64,000 bases of DNA from Sphingobium estronivorans (GCF_008692605.1 NZ_LFCT01000019.1:60555-124554), one strand, 5' to 3'. Positions 15,875-25,298 are shown, counted from the stretch's first letter. A program made the numbers and translations. The notes: generated by a model not told the origin, from the sequence alone.

Positions 15875-16852
15875 ATGGTACAGGCTGTGCGCTTCTATGA
15901 GACCGGCGGACCGGAAGTCCTGAAGATCGAGGACGTCGCGGTCGGCGATCCGGGTCCCGGCGAAGTGCGCGTGCGCCACGGTGCGGTCGGCTGCAACTTC
16001 GCCGACACCTATTTCCGTTCGGGCTATTATCCCGTGCCGCTGCCGGCCGGAATGGGGGTGGAGGCGGCCGGAACGATCCTGGCCGTGGGCGAGGGCGTCA
16101 CCGGCTGGTCCGTGGGTGACCGCGTCAGCTATAATGGCAGCCCGCTCGGCGCCTACAGCACGGAGCGCGTCATGCCTGCGGCCGTGCTGTTCAAGCTGCC
16201 CGATACGGTGTCCTTCGAGCAAGCGGCCGCATCGACCATGCGCGGCCTGTCGGCGACTTACTGGCTGGCGCGGACCAACCCCTGGCTGAAGTCGGGCGAC
16301 ACCATATTGCTTCACGCGGCCGCGGGCGGGGTCGGACTGCTGGCAGTGCAATTGGCGAAGCTGATGGGCCTGCGCGTCATCGGCACCGTGTCGACCGAGG
16401 AAAAGGCCGCCAAGGCCCGCGCATTCGGTTGCGACGACGTCATCCTCTACCGCAATGAAGACGTTGTCGCGCGGGTCAAGGATCTGACCAACGGCGAGGG
16501 CGTCAGCACGGTGTTCGACAGCATCGGCAAGGATACGTTTGAAGCCTCGCTCCAATCCCTGAAGCGGCGCGGCGTGCTGGTCGGCTGCGGCACGGCATCC
16601 GGGCCGTTCCCGCCGATCGATGCGTTCAAGATGGCAAGGCAGGGTTCGGTCTATTTCACCCGCCCGGCCTTTGCCGACTATTACGCCGATCCGGCCGAAC
16701 GCGCCGAGCTTTCGGGCCAATGGTTCGGCCATCTGGCCGCCGGGCGGATCAAGGTCGAGATCGGGCAGCGTTACGAACTTGCCGACTGCGTGCAGGCGCA
16801 CCGCGATCTGGAGGCGGGCAAGACCATCGGCTCTTCGGTGTTCATGGTTTAG
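15875..16852 (+). CDS. Zinc-free quinone oxidoreductase-like MDR protein (copy 1)
   Basis: A 325-residue medium-chain dehydrogenase/reductase of the zeta-crystallin/QOR type: CNFADTYFRSGYYP, an NADP-binding fold with LLHAAAGGVGLLAVQLAKLMGLRVIGTVSTEEKA, and no structural-zinc cysteines. The family reduces quinones or activated enones with NADPH. It is about 80 percent similar by eye to the product of 34314-35297. The ATG at 15875 follows GGGAGA; the upstream in-frame residues read through operator site 2. It is the first gene of a plus-strand run with an MFS transporter and a TBDR. The natural substrate is not evident. Confidence 0.9.
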   Translation: MVQAVRFYETGGPEVLKIEDVAVGDPGPGEVRVRHGAVGCNFADTYFRSGYYPVPLPAGMGVEAAGTILAVGEGVTGWSVGDRVSYNGSPLGAYSTERVMPAAVLFKLPDTVSFEQAAASTMRGLSATYWLARTNPWLKSGDTILLHAAAGGVGLLAVQLAKLMGLRVIGTVSTEEKAAKARAFGCDDVILYRNEDVVARVKDLTNGEGVSTVFDSIGKDTFEASLQSLKRRGVLVGCGTASGPFPPIDAFKMARQGSVYFTRPAFADYYADPAERAELSGQWFGHLAAGRIKVEIGQRYELADCVQAHRDLEAGKTIGSSVFMV

Positions 16853-17006
16853 CGGACAGGGGCAGTTCTTGCGGGCCTGCCGTTACGATAAGATCGGCCA
16901 TCATGGCTGAAAGCAATGGAAGTGACTGAGGTACGGGCCGAACGAAACGGATGAATCCAATGGCCGACATGGGAAAACCGTGCGGTCGTGATCAGGAGAG
17001 AAGAGG

Positions 17007-18305
17007 ATGGCGACAGTAATTCAGGCGCAGGCCGGGGCCGGTTCCCATGAGGGACCTTCCCGCGCCTACACCTACAGCTGGATAGTGTTTGCGCTCGCCT
17101 TCGGCCTGCTGATTTCCGATTATATGTCGCGGCAAGTGTTGAACGCCGTTTTTCCGCTGCTCAAGGCGCAATGGAGCCTGAGCGACCGCGAACTGGGGCT
17201 GCTGTCCGGCGTGGTCGCGCTCATGGTCGGGCTGCTGACCTTTCCGCTCTCGATGCTCGCGGACCGCTGGGGACGGGTGAAGAGTCTGGCCGCGATGGCG
17301 GTGTTGTGGAGCCTGGCAACGCTGCTATGCGGCGTGGCCGAGACATATGGCCAGATGCTGGGCGCCCGCCTGCTGGTCGGCGTCGGCGAGGCCGCTTATG
17401 GCAGCGTGGGGATCGCGCTGGTCATCAGCGTTTTTCCCCGGCACATGCGCGCCACGCTGGCGTCGGCCTTCATGGCGGGGGGCTTGTTCGGGCAGGTGCT
17501 GGGCGTGGCGCTGGGCGGGCAGATCGCCGCCAGTCACGGCTGGCGGGCGGCATTCCTGATCATCGGGCTTTTCGGCCTTCTGCTGGCGCTGATATTCCCG
17601 CTGGTGGTGCGCGAGAAGCGGATCGCGGCGCTCCATGACGGTCCAAGGACCATAGATCAGGGCTTGGCCGCGACGCCCCGTCCGCCGCTGCGCAGCCTGT
17701 TCGCCAGCCGCACCGTCATCCTTGCCTATATCGGCAGCGGCTTGCAATTGTTCTGCGCAGGATCGCTGCCGGCCTGGCTGCCCGCCTTCTTCGGCCGCTA
17801 TTATGGGATGCCGGTGGATCGGGCCGGACATACGGCGGCGATGCTGTTCATGGTCAGCGGCGTGGGCATGGTCCTGTGCGGCATGACCAGCGACCGGATG
17901 TCGCGAGGTCGCCCGGAACGCAAGGTCGCGCTGGCGGTCGCCTATTGCCTCGGTTCGGCGACAGCCCTGACGCTCGCCATGCAATGCGCGCCGGGCGCGG
18001 CGCAACTCGGGTTGCTGGCCATCGCCATGTTTCTCGTCTCCGGTACCACAGGGCCGGTCGGGGCCATGGTCGCCAACCTGACGCCGCTCGCCATCCATGG
18101 CACCGCCTTCGCCACGCTGACGCTGGCCAACAACCTGCTCGGCTTCGCGCCGGGACCGATCCTGACCGGGTGGTTTGCCGACCATATCGGGCTGCTGGGG
18201 GCCATCCGCCTGCTTCCCGTGGTCTGCCTGCTTTCCGCGCTGGTCTTTTTCCTCGCCCGGAAAACCTATCTGGCCGACCTGGCGAAAAGCCTGGACGGTC
18301 AGTGA
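17007..18305 (+). CDS. MFS transporter (copy 1)
   Basis: A 432-residue, 12-TM permease of the major facilitator superfamily. TM1 starts at YSWIVFALAFGLLISDYMSRQVLNAVFPLLK, the loop 2-3 motif is LADRWGRVKSL, and GVGEAAYGSVG is in TM4. This resembles ACS/MHS-like carriers of organic anions. It is paralogous to 38261-39559 along its length. The start follows AGGAGAGAAGAGG. Its position between the oxidoreductase and the TBDR suggests inner-membrane uptake of the same compound that the TBDR brings across the outer membrane. Confidence 0.92.
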   Translation: MATVIQAQAGAGSHEGPSRAYTYSWIVFALAFGLLISDYMSRQVLNAVFPLLKAQWSLSDRELGLLSGVVALMVGLLTFPLSMLADRWGRVKSLAAMAVLWSLATLLCGVAETYGQMLGARLLVGVGEAAYGSVGIALVISVFPRHMRATLASAFMAGGLFGQVLGVALGGQIAASHGWRAAFLIIGLFGLLLALIFPLVVREKRIAALHDGPRTIDQGLAATPRPPLRSLFASRTVILAYIGSGLQLFCAGSLPAWLPAFFGRYYGMPVDRAGHTAAMLFMVSGVGMVLCGMTSDRMSRGRPERKVALAVAYCLGSATALTLAMQCAPGAAQLGLLAIAMFLVSGTTGPVGAMVANLTPLAIHGTAFATLTLANNLLGFAPGPILTGWFADHIGLLGAIRLLPVVCLLSALVFFLARKTYLADLAKSLDGQ

Positions 18306-18461
18306 AATAAGCGGGTCCCATTATCCCGCTACCGCTAACAAAGTCCGGCATCGCATTCGCCGGAAAGTTAGTCCTGCCTATCGCCGAGACTATCTCGGTC
18401 TATAATAATAAGAAATGGATATTGACGATATAGGACTGAAGTCGCGGAAAACGTGGCTTCA

Positions 18462-18494
18462 ATTGTCAAAAATCTGGCATCAATTGTGGATTCC
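18462..18494 (+). promoter_or_regulatory. AraC/OruR-type operator, site 6 (upstream of TBDR 2)
   Basis: The site begins ATTGTCAAAAATCTGGCATC and continues AATTGTGGATTCC, aligning without gaps to site 1. It lies 55 bases before the preferred ATG of the TBDR at 18550, so the receptor appears to have its own regulated promoter. Confidence 0.6.
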
Positions 18495-18549
18495 GGGCGC
18501 ATCCATCAGCTTAGTATTTTCTGCAAACAACAAATGGGGAGGAACGAAA

Positions 18550-20982
18550 ATGCACTTCAACCAGATGCATATATGTGTGAGCCGCGCCGCAATGGCTTTG
18601 GCGCTCAGTGCCGCAACGCCGGCGCTCGCGCAGCAAACCGGGCCTGCCGCCGATACGCCGGCGGTCAGCAACGAGGACATCGTCGTTACCGCGCAGAAGC
18701 GCGATGAAAGCGTCCAGAAAGTCCCGATCTCCATCGCGGCCTTCTCTGGCAATACGCTCGAAAAGGCCAGTGTTATCAATGTCCAGGAATTGGGACGCGT
18801 CGCGACCAACTTCCAGGCGGCCCGTTCCTCTTCGATCGCGGCGGTGCACGTCAATATTCGCGGCGTCGGCGCGGCCGGCAATTCGCTGATCGAACCCAGC
18901 GTCGCGATATTTCAGGACGACATCTATATCCCGCGCGCTGGTTCGGTGCTTGGAAACTTTCTTGACGTTTCGGCCGTCGAAGTGTTGCGCGGCCCGCAGG
19001 GCACGCTGTTCGGCCGCAACGCCAGCGTCGGCGCGCTGTCGCTGCATCCGGCCTTGCCCACCAAGGATTTTTCGGGCGAGATCAGCGGTGAATATGGCAC
19101 AGCGGACCGAAAGAGGCTGAGCGGCAACATCAACCTGCCGGTCAATGACAAGCTGTCGCTGCGCTTTGCCGGAATGGGCCAGTGGTTCGACGGCTATTGG
19201 CACAACAAGCTCGACGGCCGCACCTTCGGCGGCAGTGACGACTATGCCTTTCGCGGCACGGCCAAATTCGAATCCGGGCCGCTCGAATGGATCGTGCGCG
19301 CCGATTATTCGCGGATGAAGGGCGACGGCCAGAACAATAACGATCTCGACCCGCGCAGCGTGTCCCCGGCGGCGCTCGCCTCGCTGGCCGCCGCTGGACT
19401 GCTTCCCGACACGGTGTTCGGGGACCGCACCGCCAACACCTACATCACCGCCAATTTCGATGACAAGAATTGGGGCGTCAACAGCACGCTGTCCTACGAA
19501 CTGGCGGGTGGATCGACGCTGCGCCTGATCAACAGCTACCGTGAATGGCGCAGCCGCCAGCTTGACGGCGATATCCTGTTCACGCCCCGGCCGGTTGTCT
19601 CGCGCGTCGGCCAATATTCGTCGAACAGCCAGAGCCACGAGTTGCAGTTCATCTCGCCCCAGGGCGATTGGCTTGGCGGGCTGCTGGACGTCGTTGGCGG
19701 CCTCTATTATTTCAAGGAAGATTTCGTGCTGGGTGAGGCGTTCGACATGAACGCGCAATATTGCACGACGCTGGTCTCGGCCACGGCGGTTTCCCCCGCG
19801 TCGAGGGCGGACTGCGAAGCGTATCGTGCCGCCACCGGCGGCGTCAATGCGGCGAACCAGCGGGTGACGCAGACCGTCAAGAGCATCGCCGGCTATGGTC
19901 AGGCGACCTTCCACCTTGCCGACACGCTGTCGCTCACGCTCGGCGGCCGCTGGACCCAGGACAAGAAGAGCGGCACCTACAATCAGGCTTCGAGCCTGTT
20001 CACGCGCGTGCTGCGTGCGCCGGAGACGCTGACCTTCCCGAATCTCAAGGGCAGCCGTTTCACCTATCGCATCAGCCTGAACTATGAGCCGGTTGACGAC
20101 GTCATGCTGTTCGCCAATTATTCCACCGGCTATAAATCGGGCGGCTACAGTTCCAGCGGCGGCCCGACCTCGCTGTCCGTCGTCGACGCGAACGGCAATC
20201 TCGTCTCGACCAAGCGTCTGTTCGATCAGGAAACCGTGAAGAATTACGAGTTCGGGATCAAGGCCCGCTGGCTCGACCGGGCGTTGACGACCAACCTGAC
20301 CTTCTACCGGATGGACATCGCCGGCTATCAGGACAAGAGCTATGACGGCGCCGGTTTCGTGATCCGCAATGCGGGCAATCTGCGCCAGCAGGGCTTCGAA
20401 TTCGACACGACGCTCGCGCCGGCGCCCTGGCTCAAGTTCAGCGCCTCGGTCGCCTATCTCGATTCGAACTTCACCAGCTTCCCGTTCGCGGCGGGGCTGC
20501 CGGGCTGCGCAAAAAATGCGGCGGGCGTGATTCCCGCCGTGTGCCTGGGGCTGCCCAATCAGGGCCAGACGCAAGATCTGAAGGGCGCGCCCGCGACTTT
20601 CTCACCGAAATGGTCGGGCAATTTCGGCGTCGATCTTTCGGGCGATATCGGATCGGGCGGGCTGAACTGGGCGTTCAACACCAACCTCGCGCTGATTTCC
20701 GACCAGAATATCGGCACCACCACCGACAATAACCGGCAATTGTTTGAGGACGGCTATGTCCTGCTTGGCGCGCGCTTCACGGTGAACGGCCCCGACAATC
20801 GCTGGTCGGCCTCGGTGTTCGGGCGCAATCTCACCGGCACCTCCTACAGCTATGCGGCCGTGTACCAGCCGCTGGGCGGCCCCCTGGGGCTTAACAATGG
20901 GGTGTTCCCGGGCAGCACCGCGGTCCGCAAGGCCGAGGGCGATCCCCGCACCTATGGCGTGTCCGCGACCTTCCGGTTCTGA
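18550..20982 (+). CDS. TonB-dependent outer-membrane receptor (2)
   Basis: An 810-residue receptor with a signal peptide ending in PALAQQ, a TonB box-like EDIVVTAQKR, a plug with VNIRGVGAAGNSLIEPSVAIFQDDIYIPRAGSVLG and EVLRGPQGTLFGRNASVGALS, and a barrel ending in GVSATFRF. I start it at 18550 behind GGGGAGGAACG rather than at 18415, since the signal peptide begins there and operator site 6 would otherwise be inside the gene. It is paralogous to 40663-43014. It probably imports the same or a related compound across the outer membrane. Confidence 0.93.
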   Translation: MHFNQMHICVSRAAMALALSAATPALAQQTGPAADTPAVSNEDIVVTAQKRDESVQKVPISIAAFSGNTLEKASVINVQELGRVATNFQAARSSSIAAVHVNIRGVGAAGNSLIEPSVAIFQDDIYIPRAGSVLGNFLDVSAVEVLRGPQGTLFGRNASVGALSLHPALPTKDFSGEISGEYGTADRKRLSGNINLPVNDKLSLRFAGMGQWFDGYWHNKLDGRTFGGSDDYAFRGTAKFESGPLEWIVRADYSRMKGDGQNNNDLDPRSVSPAALASLAAAGLLPDTVFGDRTANTYITANFDDKNWGVNSTLSYELAGGSTLRLINSYREWRSRQLDGDILFTPRPVVSRVGQYSSNSQSHELQFISPQGDWLGGLLDVVGGLYYFKEDFVLGEAFDMNAQYCTTLVSATAVSPASRADCEAYRAATGGVNAANQRVTQTVKSIAGYGQATFHLADTLSLTLGGRWTQDKKSGTYNQASSLFTRVLRAPETLTFPNLKGSRFTYRISLNYEPVDDVMLFANYSTGYKSGGYSSSGGPTSLSVVDANGNLVSTKRLFDQETVKNYEFGIKARWLDRALTTNLTFYRMDIAGYQDKSYDGAGFVIRNAGNLRQQGFEFDTTLAPAPWLKFSASVAYLDSNFTSFPFAAGLPGCAKNAAGVIPAVCLGLPNQGQTQDLKGAPATFSPKWSGNFGVDLSGDIGSGGLNWAFNTNLALISDQNIGTTTDNNRQLFEDGYVLLGARFTVNGPDNRWSASVFGRNLTGTSYSYAAVYQPLGGPLGLNNGVFPGSTAVRKAEGDPRTYGVSATFRF

Positions 20983-21002
20983 TCGCGGCAAGTATCGGGA
21001 AG

Positions 21003-21035
21003 CATGGCCCGCCCGGCACAACCGGGCGGGCCATG
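21003..21035 (+). terminator. Terminator hairpin after TBDR 2
   Basis: Perfect 14-base arms CATGGCCCGCCCGG / CCGGGCGGGCCATG with a 5-base loop, 20 bases after the TBDR stop, followed by TCGTTT. A strong stem with a short T-run. Confidence 0.7.
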
Positions 21036-21135
21036 TCGTTTGGGGCAGCCTGTTTTGCGAGGCCCCTAGCAGCACTGTGTTTGCCGCGATTTCTTAACCA
21101 GCGATCGTTCCCGATCGCTTCGAAATCGCTCTAAC

Positions 21136-21161
21136 GGAAAAAGCCCGCCGATGCGGCGGGC
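21136..21161 (-). terminator. Rho-independent terminator of the minus-strand ligase operon
   Basis: Read on the minus strand: GCCCGCC-GCATC-GGCGGGC followed directly by TTTTT, about 45 bases after the stop of the acyl-CoA ligase that ends at 21205. This closes the operon running from TauD at 26141 to the ligase. Confidence 0.8.
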
Positions 21162-21204
21162 GAAATCGCGCTGGTGCAGAAGGCCGCCTGTCAGGAAGGC
21201 CGGA

Positions 21205-22875
21205 TCAGCCTGCCTGATCCTCCATTTCCTGAAGCGCGCGCCACATCACCTTGCCCGTGCCGGATTTCGGCAGCGAGGGCATGAACGCGACGATGCGCGG
21301 CGCCTTGTACACCGCCATGTGCTCGCGGCACCATTGCGCGATCTCGCTTTCGCTCGCGGCATGCCCCGGACGCAGCACGACCAGCGCCTTGACCGTCTCG
21401 CCGCGCTTCGCGTCCCGCGCCGCGATGACGCACGCTTCCAGGATCGCGGGATGGCGATACATCAGCGCCTCCACCTCGGCGGGCCAGACCTTGTAGCCGG
21501 AAGCGTTGATCATCCGCTTCAGCCGGTCGGTCATGAAGAAATAGCCGTCCTCGTCCACCATCGCGAGATCCCCGGTGCGCAGGAAGGACTTGCCGTCGAT
21601 CTTGATGAACGCGGCCGCGTTCGCCTCGGGATTGTTCCAATAGCCCTGCATCACCTGCGGACCATGGACGACGATCTCGCCGCTCTCGCCCTGCGGAAGT
21701 TCGCGCAGCGTTTCGGGGTCGACGATGCGGGCGTCGACATCGAATACCGGGATGCCCAGGCATTGCGGCATGGGCCGCTGCGGCGGGTTCAGGTGGGTGG
21801 CGGCCATCGTCTCGGACATGCCGTAGCCTTCGACATAATCCAGGCCGACAAGCTCCTTCAGGCGCAGCGCCACCGCTGCGGGCATGGCCGCGCCCCCGCC
21901 GCGTGCCACTTGCAGGCTCGACAGGTCATAGTGGGCAAGGTCCGGGTTGGCGAGGAAATCGACCATCATCGCGGTGATCGACTGCCACGTATCGATGCGG
22001 TAGCGTTCGATGCAGCGCGCGGCGACCTCACGGTCCCAGCGGGCGAGTAGCACCATCGTCGCCCCGGCATAGACCGGCCCGTTCATGCTGCTCGACATGC
22101 CGGTGACATGGAAGAAGGGCAACGCCGACAGATACACCGTATCCTGCGTCCGCCTGAACCACGCCACCCCGCCTATCAGCGTGCTCATCACGCTGCTGTG
22201 CGTGTGCACGCATCCCTTGGGCAGGCCGGTCGTGCCCGATGTGTAGGGCATGACGCAGGGGTCGTCGGGACCGGCGGTGAGCGGGCCGGGCGCATCCCCC
22301 GCCGCGCGCGCATCGGTCCATGCCGCCACCCCGTCAATCTCCGGCACGTCGCGCGGCGCGGCGACAAACTCCGGCACCGGCAGGTCGGTGGGGCTGGTCA
22401 GATGGTCGCTATAGGTCGCAACGACGACATGCCGCAGGCCCCGATCGGCGGATTTCCGGTGCAACGGGAGCATCTCGCCAAGCAGATCCTGCGCGACGAA
22501 GGCGGCCGCCGCGCCGGTGTCGTCGATATAGCGGCGCAACTCGTCGGTGCGGTTCATCGGGTTGATCGGCACGACGACCGCGTTCGCGCGCAGGATGGCG
22601 TAGAAGGCCAGCACCCATTGCGGGCTGTTCTGCATGTACAGCAGCACGCGATCCCCGGCCTTCACGCCGCATACATGCTGCAAATGACCGGCCAGCGCCT
22701 CCGCCTCCGCCAGGAATCCGGCGAAGGTCAGCACACTGTCGTAGAAGATGATGAACGGCTTGTCGGGATAGCGGGCGGCGGACACCTGCGCATTGTGGAA
22801 AACATTGGTGCGCGGCAGCGTCAGCGTGCGCGCCAGCGCCGGAGGCCAGTGCCGGAAGTCCGCCGCCCGGCGCAT
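21205..22875 (-). CDS. AMP-dependent acyl-CoA synthetase/ligase (1)
   Basis: A 556-residue adenylate-forming ligase. The P-loop-like A3 motif is PYTSGTTGLPKGCVHTH, followed by EGYGMSETMAATH, the A7 motif LRTGDLAMVDEDGYFFMTDRLKRMI and the catalytic-lysine region PKSGTGKVMWRALQ. It activates a carboxylic acid to the CoA thioester with ATP. The sequence resembles medium/long-chain or unusual fatty-acid ligases, but the substrate is uncertain. It is the last gene of the operon TauD, BKACE, acyl-CoA dehydrogenase, minigene, ligase. Its ATG overlaps the stop of the minigene (TGATG), so its translation is probably coupled to it. Confidence 0.93.
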   Translation of the reverse strand: MRRAADFRHWPPALARTLTLPRTNVFHNAQVSAARYPDKPFIIFYDSVLTFAGFLAEAEALAGHLQHVCGVKAGDRVLLYMQNSPQWVLAFYAILRANAVVVPINPMNRTDELRRYIDDTGAAAAFVAQDLLGEMLPLHRKSADRGLRHVVVATYSDHLTSPTDLPVPEFVAAPRDVPEIDGVAAWTDARAAGDAPGPLTAGPDDPCVMPYTSGTTGLPKGCVHTHSSVMSTLIGGVAWFRRTQDTVYLSALPFFHVTGMSSSMNGPVYAGATMVLLARWDREVAARCIERYRIDTWQSITAMMVDFLANPDLAHYDLSSLQVARGGGAAMPAAVALRLKELVGLDYVEGYGMSETMAATHLNPPQRPMPQCLGIPVFDVDARIVDPETLRELPQGESGEIVVHGPQVMQGYWNNPEANAAAFIKIDGKSFLRTGDLAMVDEDGYFFMTDRLKRMINASGYKVWPAEVEALMYRHPAILEACVIAARDAKRGETVKALVVLRPGHAASESEIAQWCREHMAVYKAPRIVAFMPSLPKSGTGKVMWRALQEMEDQAG

Positions 22876-22961
22876 CAGGAGAAGTCCGCGATGCCGGTGA
22901 TCGCGCAGCCCGGAATCAGCGCGTCGAGTTGCAGGGGATCGTCCCAGTGAAAAGTCGTCAT
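22875..22961 (-). pseudogene. 28-codon remnant of a glutaryl-CoA dehydrogenase gene
   Basis: The small frame starts FHWDDPLQLD near its N-terminus and ends AITGIADFS. These match the two ends of glutaryl-CoA dehydrogenase: the gcdH at 30844-32040 starts with [11 protein letters not shown] and ends with RAITGIAAF. The DNA GCGATCACCGGCATCGCGG is identical at both 3' ends. The simplest reading is a gcdH copy that lost its whole interior in frame, leaving about 15 N-terminal and 13 C-terminal codons. It overlaps the acyl-CoA dehydrogenase stop (ATGA) and the ligase start (TGATG), so it may survive because it keeps translational coupling. A peptide product is unlikely to have enzyme activity. Confidence 0.7.
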
Positions 22962-24130
22962 GCCTGGTGCTGCCTCATAAGCTCGCGACCGATGATCAAT
23001 TGCTGGATCTGCGAGGTGCCCTCGTACAGGCGCAGCAGGCGCACGTCGCGATAGAAGCGTTCGACCGGATAGTCGTTGATATAGCCCGAGCCGCCATGAA
23101 CCTGCACGCCCCGATCGGCGACGCGGCCGACCATCTCGGTGCAGAACAGCTTGCAGCACGATGCGCGCATGCTGACGTCCGGGTCGCTGGTCGCGGGGGA
23201 GGGCTTGGCATCATATCGCTGCGCGCAATCCTGCACCATGCTCCAGCCGGCATAGAGCTCCGCCTGGCTGTCGGCGAGCATCGCCTGGACGAGCTGGAAG
23301 TCGCCGATCCGCTTGCCGAACTGCTTGCGTTCGCGCGCATAGGCGAGCGCTTCGTTCAGGATGCGCTGCGCCATCCCGCAGGCCACCGCCGCAATGTGCA
23401 AGCGGCCGCGGTCGAGCACCTTCATCGCGGTTCTGAAACCCCGGCCCGGTTCCCCGCCGATGATATTGTCGGCCGGGACCTCCACATTGTCGAGGATCAC
23501 GTCGCAGGTCTTGGTGCCGCGCTGCCCCATCTTCCGGTCGGGCTTGCCGAGCGAAAGCCCGGGGGCGTCGGCGGGCACGATGAACGCCGATATGCCATCG
23601 GCGCCGGGGCCATCGGTGCGCGCCATCAGCGTGAAGGCTCCGGCGCGGGGGGCGTTCGTGATGAAACGCTTGCTGCCGTTGAGGACATAGCGATCGCCCG
23701 CGACGCGATCGCCGCGCGTCTTGATCGCCGCCGAATCCGAACCCGCGTCGGGTTCGGTCAGCGCGAACGACATGATCAGCTCGCCGCTCGCCACGCGTGG
23801 CAACCAATGGCGCTTCTGCGCCTCGGTCCCGTCCATCAGAATGCCCTGCGACCCGATGCCGACATTGGTGCCGAACACTGATCGGAAGGCGAGAGCGGTC
23901 TGCCCCATCTCATAGGCGACACGGCACTCCTGGCTCATCGACAGGCCGATGCCGCCGTAATTTTCGGGGATGGTCAGACCGAACAGGCCCATCTCCATCA
24001 TCTCCGCGACGATGTCGGCGGGTACGTCATCCTGGTCCTCGACCAGATCCTCGGCCGGCACGAGGCGTTCGCGCACGAACCGGCGGACAGTGTCCAGAAG
24101 CAGGTCAAAGGATTCGCCGTCGATTGCCAT
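22958..24130 (-). CDS. Acyl-CoA dehydrogenase
   Basis: A 390-residue FAD flavoenzyme with the family blocks [53 protein letters not shown] and VQVHGGSGYINDYPVERFYRDVRLLRLYEGTSQIQQLIIGREL. The catalytic base is Glu at about residue 370 in LYEGTS, the position used by short- and medium-chain enzymes. It introduces a double bond next to the CoA thioester. It lies between BKACE copy 2 and the minigene/ligase in one operon. Probable substrates are the acyl-CoA formed by the ligase or released by BKACE. Confidence 0.93.
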   Translation of the reverse strand: MAIDGESFDLLLDTVRRFVRERLVPAEDLVEDQDDVPADIVAEMMEMGLFGLTIPENYGGIGLSMSQECRVAYEMGQTALAFRSVFGTNVGIGSQGILMDGTEAQKRHWLPRVASGELIMSFALTEPDAGSDSAAIKTRGDRVAGDRYVLNGSKRFITNAPRAGAFTLMARTDGPGADGISAFIVPADAPGLSLGKPDRKMGQRGTKTCDVILDNVEVPADNIIGGEPGRGFRTAMKVLDRGRLHIAAVACGMAQRILNEALAYARERKQFGKRIGDFQLVQAMLADSQAELYAGWSMVQDCAQRYDAKPSPATSDPDVSMRASCCKLFCTEMVGRVADRGVQVHGGSGYINDYPVERFYRDVRLLRLYEGTSQIQQLIIGRELMRQHQA

Positions 24131-24193
24131 TGTCTTTCCATTTGCTCATGAGACGGGAATAGCCGTCGCTCTCGCCCCGTTTTCCGGAACGGC

Positions 24194-25252
24194 TTACTGC
24201 GTCTTGTGCAGGAAGCCTTGGGTCGCGCCGTTGCGGTTGGGGGCGAAGCCGGCGGCGGCCAGCGTCTCCTCCACGCTGTCGTAGAAGACGCCGATCTTCG
24301 AGATTTCGCGCGCTTGCTGCGCGGTGGCGATGTCGCGGCCGAAGTCTTCGGAGAAGCGGACGAGTTGCTCGATCTGCGCGACGCTGCTCTGCTTGGCGGT
24401 GCGCCGCTGGTTCCAGAGCACGTCTTCGGTGCCGCACCGCACATGCAGTCCCATGGCGATGCCCATCATGTTGACCGGCAGCACGTTGCGCACATTGCTT
24501 TCGACCGTGACAATCGCGCAGTCGGGCACGCCGCGCATGAAATTGGCGAGGCTGTAGACGCTGGGCGTGTCCATGCCGCCGCCGATCGCCACCCAGTTCA
24601 TGAACAGCGGCCCCTTGTAGAAGCCGCGGCGCATCAGCCGCTCGACCGATTCGAAGCTGTTGACATTATAGCATTGGAACGCGCTCTGGATGCCCTTGGC
24701 GCTGAGCCGCCGGACATGCTCTTCCACCCACATCGGCGACGCCGGGACAGTCATGTCCTTGTAGCTGTTGAACAGCGCCATGGTCTCGCGCGAGGTGCCC
24801 ACGAAGTCGGCGTCCTCCGCATGGTCGGTCACGTTCATCTGCGAAGTGTTGACGGTCACCGTCACCTGATCCGGGATCGGTTCCAGATCGGCGAGCATAT
24901 GCCGGGTGTCGTCGGACAGCCATTTCGCCGCCTGACCTTCATCCTCCGGCGAGAAGGAGATTGAGCCGCCGACCTGGATGATCATGTCGGGCACGGCGTT
25001 GCGGACGCCCGCGATCAGTTCGTTGAACATCGACAGCCGCTTGCTGCCCTTGCCGTCCAGCTCGCGCACATGCAGATGGAGCACGGTGGCGCCCGCATTG
25101 TAGCAGTCCACCGCCTTCTGGATCTGCGCCTCCATCGTCACCGGAATATCCTCGGGAAAGTCGGAGGGTTGCCAGCCGGGCGCGTAGGGCGCGGCGGTGA
25201 TGATCAGGGGCTGCTGGTTTTCCGGGAAGAGATGCCCGTCGAGAAAGTTCAT
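24194..25252 (-). CDS. Beta-keto acid cleavage enzyme, BKACE/DUF849 family (copy 2)
   Basis: A 352-residue enzyme, the nearest relative of BKACE copy 1; the proteins agree over long blocks such as LIITAAPYAPGW, SDFPEDIPVTME and KAVDCYNAGATVLHLHVRE. The zinc HxH motif (HLHVRE) and the FQCYNVNSFES substrate region are conserved. The family converts a beta-keto acid and acetyl-CoA to acetoacetate and a new acyl-CoA. It is directly downstream of a TauD-like dioxygenase (46-base gap), the same order as in the plus-strand operon at 35.3-37.2 kb. The repeated TauD-BKACE pairing suggests consecutive steps. Confidence 0.92.
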   Translation of the reverse strand: MNFLDGHLFPENQQPLIITAAPYAPGWQPSDFPEDIPVTMEAQIQKAVDCYNAGATVLHLHVRELDGKGSKRLSMFNELIAGVRNAVPDMIIQVGGSISFSPEDEGQAAKWLSDDTRHMLADLEPIPDQVTVTVNTSQMNVTDHAEDADFVGTSRETMALFNSYKDMTVPASPMWVEEHVRRLSAKGIQSAFQCYNVNSFESVERLMRRGFYKGPLFMNWVAIGGGMDTPSVYSLANFMRGVPDCAIVTVESNVRNVLPVNMMGIAMGLHVRCGTEDVLWNQRRTAKQSSVAQIEQLVRFSEDFGRDIATAQQAREISKIGVFYDSVEETLAAAGFAPNRNGATQGFLHKTQ

Positions 25253-25298
25253 GTTGGATCTCCGAAAAGTCGGATTTTGACAGGGACGGACCTGACGC

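Noticed and set aside
16930..17006. A seventh copy of the AraC operator upstream of MFS copy 1 (near GGCCGACATGGGAAAACC)
   Set aside because: Only the right part resembles site 4, the spacing is one base short and the left half is absent. It is not convincing.
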